From Nitrospinaceae bacterium UBA7883 (GTDB lineage Bacteria > Nitrospinota_A > UBA7883): DNA of 64,000 nt. Below the pieces are notes generated by a model. The model searched no databases, had not been told where the DNA came from, and was given only the letters and a program-made list of their open reading frames with translations. Made by a program: the position numbers and the translations under genes. Shown here one piece after another: positions 44,301 to 51,437 of the stretch; the stretch's first letter is position 1; every line of letters begins with the position of its first letter. Where the stretch lies: assembly GCA_002500605.1 (NCBI GenBank), contig DLRR01000012.1, positions 62,001 to 126,000 on the forward strand. Reading direction: 5' to 3'.

Positions 44301-44321
44301 GGTTAATCTTGAAATGGCCAT
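41307..44321 (-). CDS. Large GT-C/GT39-type membrane protein with C-terminal beta-sandwich module
   Basis: The 1004-residue protein has many membrane helices (within about 1-560) with LRIWGLGHGVDQHMFHPDAPK in the first large loop, and a later exported part. Residues about 840-978 form a beta-sandwich-like module containing FGPYVSLLMGDYVLEAEI, which closely matches two tandem modules of the 878-residue protein. A PMT/ArnT-like transferase is the best guess for the membrane half (inference). It begins at an ATG without a Shine-Dalgarno site. It is divergent from galE; the intergenic region includes AGTATC-ACGA-GATACT (44450-44465). Confidence 0.7.
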   Translation of the reverse strand: MAISRLTWVLGSVAIFYLILACFVLIAGQTHVDMSYHIYFATPFYPMVLTISAVLILATLHRMPLKRLSPKGYVKLYFTILTILLLFLMTSVGLLIFSLVGVVDITLPISFNTGNVSKLVFIIILVLMAIIAVETYKHFPTIQFEKSSKFLFKVPIAVLLVVIFGTVLRIWGLGHGVDQHMFHPDAPKQIMAVKEYKKGHYTFDMDNYLFGKGADRYVAGYPFFSMHLTRLGSNIYEGVKKFTGFGALKKYSYDESQRIVMTSRWLNVLYSIIIILVIYRTGSIWGGELAGLFASLLAAVSFSHLQMSKYLCADIPMSMFASIAIYCATLNLEVETKRNYLLFGLFAGLAAASKYNGVLIYLYLGLVYLINHRTPNAIKKNIGKVVLAACVGGLVFFLTSANFLTDPERALVAIQKSMTLSANMWAEDGLISTRINALIEKFSYHKWVFFGLFQPLPFWLVILSMIMALYYKGLRILVPISALLLIFAFGKWSMPVSATHHYFNIWPLAVVVSAVGLSCIIKKFSRPISIVLTIALTSYLAYQGIQDSSVWSLPDRNVESVNWIRNNLSSAETVIDDIGVMQAIPTSSYDGSPNSLLADFHYGSAEQAISLHRDGHIYMFLNKAKNLLYPPVNFLSREKSGIVYAGFGDMVVTRRAVTTAWEGVPKRVSRMIYSKGGLEQIVIWVSNISNEQNLVTLKVGHDNYSFSLGPKDEAPLVVVNDPTPSIFYRGNFVPVFMESEKPANWVLAIEKSHIADLYRYKKKNKTALKLYRDSSDLYGLLRALPLVEEKGIREKIIETINAINPEVISLDLDKPDADLWEKVSGYKGRIFDSQLYRNVMHEKRWSANAKRTGTLSDSSPYFLQIPANDEMSLIWNLSVGGKLFGPYVSLLMGDYVLEAEIIAKPKFISMHVDVTSQSGRIVMGEKTVQASDMRNSNFHKLAIPFTVNKPMIGMVEFRFTTVTGGDVTLKNIKIKGDYLASTLRLLSEARGQKESIDLAVSDMN

Positions 44322-44503
44322 TTGGTATTATTGGTTCGTTTGGATAGTGCTAAAAAGTTGAGTTTAATATCATTTTTACTTAAAAAAGTCATTAGTAAAG
44401 TCAATCTTATAATTAGAGTTCGTTCCACCGAATAATACTAAAATATGTTAGTATCACGAGATACTTAAGAACCCTTGGCTAGAACTGGCTCAAATATTAA
44501 ATC

Positions 44504-45496
44504 ATGTCTTCTTCTTATCCCAAAGTATTAGTTTGTGGTGGGGCTGGGTACATAGGATCCCACGTAGTAAAGTCTCTTGGGGAAAGAGGCGCTGATGTTT
44601 TGGTCTACGACAATCTATCGACTGGACATCGAGATATGATAACCCATGGGGAACTTGTGGTAGGTGAGCTGGCAGACACTGATTTGCTAAGAAAAACTGT
44701 CATAAATTTCCGCCCCGATATTGTAATTCACTTTGCAGCAAGCATACAAGTCGGAGAATCGATGCAAAAGCCATTCAACTACTACTATAACAACGTCATC
44801 AACACTTTAGGGTTATTAAAGGTAATTTCCGAAGAGGGACCTGGTGCCTTGATATTTTCTTCAACCGCTGCAGTATACGGCAATCCAGATAAAATCCCAG
44901 CACACGAGGATACAACGCTAGCTCCCATTAATCCTTATGGAACATCAAAGCTTATCTCGGAAACCATCATGGCTGAATTAGCAGCGCTGAACAAACTGGA
45001 TTATATTGCCCTTCGTTACTTTAATGTTGCCGGGGCAGACCCAGAAAACAGAATAGGACAAAAATATAAGGCTGCAACTCACTTGATTACAAGGGCACTT
45101 AAAACCGCAAAAGGAGAGTTTAGCACTCTAAAAATATTTGGAACTGACTACGAGACACCAGATGGTACGTGCATACGTGATTACATTCATGTAACAGACC
45201 TAGCTGAGGCTCATGTACTTGCCATGAACAACCTATTAAAATCAAAAAAGAATGCTATTTACAATGTTGGATATGGTAGAGGTAGTTCGGTCTGGGAAGT
45301 CATTAACATCGCAAGGGAAGTGACTGGTGTTGACTTTTCAGTGGAAAAAGCTCCGCGCCGAGAAGGCGATCCACCTAAACTAATTGCTGGTGCGGAAAAA
45401 ATACGTAAAGAACTAGACTGGATTCCAAAACATGATAGCCTTAAGTTCATATTGGAAACAGCATGGAGGTGGGAAAAATCCCTGGATGTTTCATGA
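44504..45496 (+). CDS. galE: UDP-glucose 4-epimerase
   Basis: The 330-residue SDR-family epimerase has GGAGYIGSH (12-20) for NAD binding and the catalytic YGTSK (Tyr145, Lys149), plus the VYDNLSTGH and RYFNVAGADP segments. It interconverts UDP-glucose and UDP-galactose (or the N-acetyl forms). It starts with an ATG lacking a ribosome site and begins the galE-UGM-like-GT-C run, supplying the presumed precursor for a galactose-containing glycan. Length and motifs are normal. Confidence 0.94.
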   Translation: MSSSYPKVLVCGGAGYIGSHVVKSLGERGADVLVYDNLSTGHRDMITHGELVVGELADTDLLRKTVINFRPDIVIHFAASIQVGESMQKPFNYYYNNVINTLGLLKVISEEGPGALIFSSTAAVYGNPDKIPAHEDTTLAPINPYGTSKLISETIMAELAALNKLDYIALRYFNVAGADPENRIGQKYKAATHLITRALKTAKGEFSTLKIFGTDYETPDGTCIRDYIHVTDLAEAHVLAMNNLLKSKKNAIYNVGYGRGSSVWEVINIAREVTGVDFSVEKAPRREGDPPKLIAGAEKIRKELDWIPKHDSLKFILETAWRWEKSLDVS

Positions 45497-45604
45497 CCTG
45501 ACAACAGTCATCTACCTACATCAGTTAATTACTTTCAATATCTGAACAAGTTTTTAAAGTTTAAACCTACTATCAATGTTATATTTTATTTGAGATAAAG
45601 AGTC

Positions 45605-47179
45605 GTGCCACAACAAACTGCACTAATTATCGGTGCCGGCCCAGCTGGCCTCACTGCTGCCAATGAATTATTAAATAATACAAATATAAAGCCCATAGTT
45701 TTCGAGGCAACGTCAGCGGTTGGAGGTATATCAAGAACAGTCAACTTTAAGGGCAATAGAATTGACATTGGTGGGCACCGGTTCTTTTCAAAATCAGAAA
45801 GGATAATGGACTACTGGCAGTCTTTGTTAGCTGTCCAAGGCTCACCATCAAGTGATGATAAAAAACTAGGCAGAGAAATTCCCATATCTTCCAGCAAAAA
45901 TGCACCTGATCCAGAAATAGAAGATAAAGTTTTACTTATAAGGAAGCGACTTTCACGTATTCTCTACTTGCGAAAGTTCTTCAACTACCCCATATCGCTT
46001 AATACTACAACACTAAGAAACCTCGGATTAACAAAAGTTGTAAAAATTGGTTTTAGTTACATTTGGGCATCAATTCTTCCTATAAAAGAAGAAAAGAGTT
46101 TAGAAGATTTTTTCATTAATAGATTTGGGCGCGAGCTATATAGCACTTTTTTTAAAAATTACACACAAAAGGTTTGGGGTGTACCTTGTGACCAGATAAA
46201 GCCAGAATGGGGTGCCCAGAGAATCAAGGGTCTGTCTATTGCCAGTGCCATTGTTCACGCAATAAAAAGTGCATTTACTCATGATTCGTCTATCGCCCAA
46301 AAAAATGTTGAGACAAGTCTTATTGATCAGTTCCTTTATCCTAAGCATGGTCCTGGACAACTATGGGAGGAATTAGCCGAACGAATCATATCAAGAGGTG
46401 GGGAAATAAACATGGACAGAAAGGTTGTCGGTATAACTATGGAAAACAGTCTGGCCAAAGGCATTGAAGTACAAAACGGCCAGCAAAGAGAATATTTTGA
46501 AGGTGATTATGTGATATCTACAATGCCCGTACGCGACCTTATTAAAGCCATGAGTGATACCGTACCAGAAAACATATGCAAGATAGCGGATGGTCTAATG
46601 TATCGTGACTTTATTACTGTCGGTTTACTATTGAAAGAACTCAAAATTAAAAATAACACAAAAATTAAAACTCTTAACGGAATTGTGCCTGATAGCTGGA
46701 TTTATATACAGGAAGACGATGTCAAAGTTGGCCGACTACAAATATTTAATAACTGGAGTCCATACCTAGTAAAAGACAAAACAAATGTGTGGTTGGGTTT
46801 GGAATACTTCTGTAATGAGGGCGATGAGCTGTGGAGTATGGATGATGATAATTACATTAAGTTTGCTGTAGAGGAGCTAGTGAAAATTGACGTAATTGAA
46901 AGGAATGCTGTGATAGACGGCACAGTAATAAGAGTACCAAAAACTTATCCGGCTTACTTTGGAACATTTGATCAATTTGACACAATAAGGAAATTCGTAA
47001 ATACAATTCACAACCTGTTTCTGATAGGTCGAAATGGAATGCACCGATACAATAACATGGACCACTCAATGTTAGCAGCAATACAAACTGTTGAAAATAT
47101 CCGTGATGGAATAACCAGCAAAGAAAATATTTGGTCGGTAAATGCAGAAAATGATTACCATGAAGAGAAAAATGTTTAA
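45605..47179 (+). CDS. FAD-dependent oxidoreductase, UDP-galactopyranose-mutase/amine-oxidase-like
   Basis: The 524-residue protein starts at GTG with a Rossmann FAD motif IGAGPAGLTAA (9-19) and the GGHRFFSKSERI segment (56-67) shared by UDP-galactopyranose-mutase relatives and protoporphyrinogen-oxidase-like proteins. It is longer than typical Glf (about 380 residues), so is better described as a Glf-like flavoprotein of the long class often found in glycan loci. Next to galE it may convert UDP-galactopyranose to the furanose form, but that is an inference. It is followed closely by a GT-C gene on the same strand. Confidence 0.75.
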   Translation: MPQQTALIIGAGPAGLTAANELLNNTNIKPIVFEATSAVGGISRTVNFKGNRIDIGGHRFFSKSERIMDYWQSLLAVQGSPSSDDKKLGREIPISSSKNAPDPEIEDKVLLIRKRLSRILYLRKFFNYPISLNTTTLRNLGLTKVVKIGFSYIWASILPIKEEKSLEDFFINRFGRELYSTFFKNYTQKVWGVPCDQIKPEWGAQRIKGLSIASAIVHAIKSAFTHDSSIAQKNVETSLIDQFLYPKHGPGQLWEELAERIISRGGEINMDRKVVGITMENSLAKGIEVQNGQQREYFEGDYVISTMPVRDLIKAMSDTVPENICKIADGLMYRDFITVGLLLKELKIKNNTKIKTLNGIVPDSWIYIQEDDVKVGRLQIFNNWSPYLVKDKTNVWLGLEYFCNEGDELWSMDDDNYIKFAVEELVKIDVIERNAVIDGTVIRVPKTYPAYFGTFDQFDTIRKFVNTIHNLFLIGRNGMHRYNNMDHSMLAAIQTVENIRDGITSKENIWSVNAENDYHEEKNV

Positions 47180-47239
47180 AACAGCTTTGGTAAGTTCATT
47201 AATTAACGTACAAACCTACAGTTATTATAAAACGCCCAT

Positions 47240-48775
47240 ATGCACAACGAGTTTTTAACAACTAACTATATTCGTCCATTAAACTGGTTTTTCGGAGCAG
47301 TACTGTTTATTTATTCAACGGTGATTTTATGCTTCCTAACTTTTGGTGGATTTGATTTTCATATTATCGGCATTAGGATAAAGATTACATCCCTTGAAAA
47401 ACCGGCTGTGATATTTACCAGTCTGGCTTTTCTCTACATCATAACAATCCCTCACTGGCGCTTCTTCAAAGGAATTTATGGTTCTGCGCGAAAACTAACT
47501 GCTCCGGTAGTAATTATTTTAGCCTTAGGTCTGGCTATTCGCTTGGTCTACTTAAGCTACACAGACTTTAATACACGCACTCATGACGTAATAGGGCATA
47601 TCAACTACATCGAACATATTGTAATAAACAACAATTTGCCTTATAGGGGAGAATGTTGGCAGTGTTTTCACCCTCCCCTATATTACAGTATGGCAGCTGG
47701 TGTATACCACATCATGAGTTTTATAGGTGTAGAGCGAGACAACATGTGGGTAAAACTTCAACTCTTATCTATCATCCTATTCATGATATTTCTTTATTAC
47801 TCAGCACTTCTAATGAAGCATTACATTAGACCACGCTATTTTTATATGATGGGCGCTGCCTTGCTTGTTTTCTGGCCAGCAGGCGTTATGCATTCAGTGA
47901 GAATTGGCAATGATGCAATGTTATACCCTGTTTATGCTGCGGGTCTATACTATCTCGTAGAGTGGCACAAAGAGGGGCGAACACGAGATCTTTACATTTC
48001 TACTATACTAGGATCTGCCACGCTAGCCATCAAAACTAATGGCTTAGTATTACTTGGTGTGATCGGAATTGTTATTTTGTTTCGCTTGATTGTAGGTTCT
48101 AACAGAAAAGACACCTTTAAAAAAATAGCAGTGATGGCCGTTATTGTATCTATTGGTGCATCGATAGGGTTGTATCGAACTGTTTCTGAAAAGTACGCTG
48201 GCAAAAAGGAAAATTGGCTGGTTGGAAACGTACACCAACTTCCACCGGAAATATATGTTGGAAATGATATAGGAAATTTTCTTTATTTTGACATAGCTAC
48301 TTTTGTTAATAAGCCTTTCACCGATCCTTGGGATGATGACTACGGAAGACAGTTTTTTTTCAACTTTTTATTGAAGACCGGACTTTTTACCGAAAACCAG
48401 ATAAACCTTAAACTCAACAGGGCAACTGCTTTAACCATGAGCTCTCTACTGCTAATTTTTCTTGCGTTTTCACTGTATTATATTTTGACAATGAACAAGG
48501 ATAAATTTGCTGAGCTTGGAATAATCTTCCTAAACGCACTACTGCTTTTGGCTGCGGCAATAGTCTTTCGCATAAAAATACCAGCCGCATGCTCTAATGA
48601 CTTTCGATATATACTGCCAATATTGATATCTCTAGTCGTGGTTTTGATAAAGAGCGTAGAAAACTTACATCAAAAAAATTACACAAAGATCGGATATGCA
48701 GGTCAAGCAGGCATATGGATTTTTATTGTATCGTCAATTACCTTCCTGATTAACCCAAGCATATCCAACCAATAA
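47240..48775 (+). CDS. GT-C-type multi-pass membrane glycosyltransferase
   Basis: The 511-residue protein has ten or more helices, with a first exported loop containing RTHDVIGHINY (Asp116) and CFHPPLYY (144-148). The acidic residue and HPP motif agree with GT-C transferases such as ArnT/PMT or polysaccharide polymerase relatives, but it has no large C-terminal extension, unlike its neighbours. It follows the Glf-like gene by 60 bases. Probable role: transfer from a polyprenyl-phosphate-linked sugar on the periplasmic side. It converges with the 878-residue gene, with a gap of 25 bases. Confidence 0.75.
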   Translation: MHNEFLTTNYIRPLNWFFGAVLFIYSTVILCFLTFGGFDFHIIGIRIKITSLEKPAVIFTSLAFLYIITIPHWRFFKGIYGSARKLTAPVVIILALGLAIRLVYLSYTDFNTRTHDVIGHINYIEHIVINNNLPYRGECWQCFHPPLYYSMAAGVYHIMSFIGVERDNMWVKLQLLSIILFMIFLYYSALLMKHYIRPRYFYMMGAALLVFWPAGVMHSVRIGNDAMLYPVYAAGLYYLVEWHKEGRTRDLYISTILGSATLAIKTNGLVLLGVIGIVILFRLIVGSNRKDTFKKIAVMAVIVSIGASIGLYRTVSEKYAGKKENWLVGNVHQLPPEIYVGNDIGNFLYFDIATFVNKPFTDPWDDDYGRQFFFNFLLKTGLFTENQINLKLNRATALTMSSLLLIFLAFSLYYILTMNKDKFAELGIIFLNALLLLAAAIVFRIKIPAACSNDFRYILPILISLVVVLIKSVENLHQKNYTKIGYAGQAGIWIFIVSSITFLINPSISNQ

Positions 48776-48800
48776 CTATGTACATCGTCTGAAATAGTAG

Positions 48801-51437
48801 TTACTTCCCATAATTGGAAATTGAATTAATTGTTATACTATCTACATGCAAAGTTGATTTATCGCTGAACAGAACCCGGACTTCGACAAACCCTCTCTTC
48901 GCAAGTTTAAAAGCCAGGGAAACATTTGAATACTCTTCTGCCGCTTTCAACTGTGCCATGGTAATTCTGTTTTGAGCAATAGGCTCCGATTCAGAAAGCG
49001 AAATCACCTCGATAGACCCTATTATATCTGTCATCTCCACTTTGGAAGTTTTCATCCTTATAGTTGCCATATAGTTTCCGGCTTCAAACCGCCTGCGTGG
49101 TCCTTGAATCATCATTGATGACGGGAACCCTCCTTGTTCTGGCATTATTCGTGAGGCTGGATCATGCTTTGGATGGTATAAAACGGCCTTGCCTCCTGAA
49201 GCACCATGGTCATTGGTTATCTTGCCAGTGTAGTAAAGGTCTTCCGCCTCATATGCAATTCGTGGATCAGACTGATCTGCTCTAAGAACGTACATATAAT
49301 CTACAGCTATCTCCGCCCCACCCAAAGAGTATGTTCTAAACTCTACTTGCCAAGCTCTTTCTGGGGTCAGGTTAAACTCCAAGTTGAAATCCATATATTT
49401 ACCACGGGTGTTAAAGTCATCATTAAAAATTATTCTTTCAGCCAAAATCATCTTCCCAAAATCAGCGGAAACATCTATTTTTGCTACGGGTCCGGAAATC
49501 CCAGTAGGGCCAACGAACTTAAGTCGGTAGAAAACCTTGTATTTACCTGATGGAAATGTCCTGTATGGACCAGCATTAAGAATGTGCTCAGATTTATTCT
49601 GAAATGGACCTCCTTTAAGAGAAATTCCGTTTAGTGCATCAGGATCTTCTATTGCTGAACCATTCATCCGGTTAAGATGCTCAGTTTCAAATAGGTTACC
49701 AATTGGAGAGGTGACACCAGCGGCTACTTTCGCGCTCGGTTTTTCGAGTAGTCTAAAAAGCCACATTGGTTCCTCTTTGTATACAAGTTCCAACCAAGGA
49801 GAGTTCAGCAATGATGCGAGGGCAAAAGATGAAGGATATGCAGACACCTTGGGCGGGTAGGCTTCCTCATGGAATACAATCAACTCAACATTAAGTTCGC
49901 GCAACTTATCAACATGTGAGCGCACCAGATCACCCGAGTTTAGAGGAAACAACGGCCAGAAAACTTTATCAATGTACTCTTTTGGAACTAGTGGAGTGTA
50001 ACCATTAATGGTAGGAGTCCTGCTTATTAAAGAGTAATAGCTATATAGTGAAGACCAGCTGCTTTCACCTGGCCAAATGGGCAAGTTTAATAGATATCCG
50101 CCTTGTGCTTCGTTGGCAGCTTTTTCGTAAACACTATTGTTAACCTCTAAACGACATATCCCAATATATCGTTTTGGGTGGTAGTCAGAAATAGCAACAA
50201 TGGCAATCACAATTACCAAGGCAGCAACCCACTTTCTTTTAGACCATGCAGCTGTATAAGCACATAGCATAGACAAACATGATATTGATATTATCATTAT
50301 CTTGGAAGGGACTCTGGTATAGTTGAAATAAGGGAAGTAGTTAAAAAATGCAGAGTACAATGGAATACTTTCATCTAGAGTTGTGCCAAATGCCAAAGTG
50401 TAAGTGGTAATAAAAACTAATAAGAACAACATAATGTCCCGGCGTTTTGCTACAACAATGTCTTTGTTAATTACCATTAACAAAGACATTGGAACCGCTA
50501 AAAGTGCAAATCCAAAGTAAGTACTCCACCCATGTTCAAGACTCCAGAAATGTTCTAACTGGGGAGAGTACAATGCCACTTCACTCATCGTTCTACCACC
50601 AGAAATGGCAGCTGCGCCTACAAGTTGACTTTTAAACCAGAACATATATCCGACAACACCTAGTAGCCCAAGGGCAAAAGGAGCTCCTGTTTTAGCTAAA
50701 GCAGTAATTTCCTGTCGGGTGCTTGCTGCCGAAGTATAACAACCATGTAATAAAGGTACTAAGCGCCATGGGATGTATATCATTAGGAACATTAACAGAA
50801 AGTATGAAAAATAATTGTATTGGATGGAAAGAACAAAAGCGGCAACCCCTGCAAGGGCACTTTGAAAGGCACTTTTCTCTAAAACTGCCCGATCAAAGAA
50901 ATATAAAACTAGTGGGAATAGAAACACTGCATGACCAGCTGGATGTCCCCCGAATAATTCCACAAGCCTTATTGGGGCAAAGCTAAATATAGCACCGGCG
51001 ATGATAGCAGCTATGGTTGATCCCGTCCGGAGCTTTGCCCATAAATACATTGCTAAGCCGCCCAAGCCTAATGAGGCTAGGATCATAATGTTATATCCGA
51101 GCGGTTCTGAAAAATATGAAAATGGAATGTAAACCAGTGATAATGGAAGAAAATAGTCAGAACTTTTATTTACAAAAGTATCAGTGGCAAATTCAAAAGG
51201 ATTGGAAAACCATTCTATTTGACCAGTTAAGGCTGGCTTCAACATGCTTATGTGATAATAAGCTTGCAAGTGATCCCCTTGGAACATTTTTGGACTCCAG
51301 TTGGCAGGATCTGGAAAATATGAGAATGGTATGCCTTCAAAAAGATAGATGGCTAGAGGCCAACTATAAATAAGTCCTACGGTTATAAACCCTAGGAAAA
51401 CACCAAATGCCAAAAGTATTTCGTTATTGCTTTTCAC
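48801..51437 (-). CDS. YfhO/GT-C-type membrane protein with tandem C-terminal beta-sandwich modules
   Basis: The 878-residue protein has about 12 helices within residues 1-430, including YFNYTRVPSKIMIIS, a pattern of YfhO-type GT-C proteins. After a periplasmic linker with a YSLISRTPTINGYTPLVP element, two tandem beta-sandwich modules occupy about 583-719 and 728-878. Each begins with F/Y-E-x-E-x-L and carries a GPxxxFxxGxY motif. GTG start overlaps the stop of the preceding 852-residue gene (GTGA), so it is translationally coupled. A glycosyltransferase or lipid-linked-glycan handling role with carbohydrate-binding heads is an inference. Confidence 0.72.
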   Translation of the reverse strand: MKSNNEILLAFGVFLGFITVGLIYSWPLAIYLFEGIPFSYFPDPANWSPKMFQGDHLQAYYHISMLKPALTGQIEWFSNPFEFATDTFVNKSSDYFLPLSLVYIPFSYFSEPLGYNIMILASLGLGGLAMYLWAKLRTGSTIAAIIAGAIFSFAPIRLVELFGGHPAGHAVFLFPLVLYFFDRAVLEKSAFQSALAGVAAFVLSIQYNYFSYFLLMFLMIYIPWRLVPLLHGCYTSAASTRQEITALAKTGAPFALGLLGVVGYMFWFKSQLVGAAAISGGRTMSEVALYSPQLEHFWSLEHGWSTYFGFALLAVPMSLLMVINKDIVVAKRRDIMLFLLVFITTYTLAFGTTLDESIPLYSAFFNYFPYFNYTRVPSKIMIISISCLSMLCAYTAAWSKRKWVAALVIVIAIVAISDYHPKRYIGICRLEVNNSVYEKAANEAQGGYLLNLPIWPGESSWSSLYSYYSLISRTPTINGYTPLVPKEYIDKVFWPLFPLNSGDLVRSHVDKLRELNVELIVFHEEAYPPKVSAYPSSFALASLLNSPWLELVYKEEPMWLFRLLEKPSAKVAAGVTSPIGNLFETEHLNRMNGSAIEDPDALNGISLKGGPFQNKSEHILNAGPYRTFPSGKYKVFYRLKFVGPTGISGPVAKIDVSADFGKMILAERIIFNDDFNTRGKYMDFNLEFNLTPERAWQVEFRTYSLGGAEIAVDYMYVLRADQSDPRIAYEAEDLYYTGKITNDHGASGGKAVLYHPKHDPASRIMPEQGGFPSSMMIQGPRRRFEAGNYMATIRMKTSKVEMTDIIGSIEVISLSESEPIAQNRITMAQLKAAEEYSNVSLAFKLAKRGFVEVRVLFSDKSTLHVDSITINSISNYGK

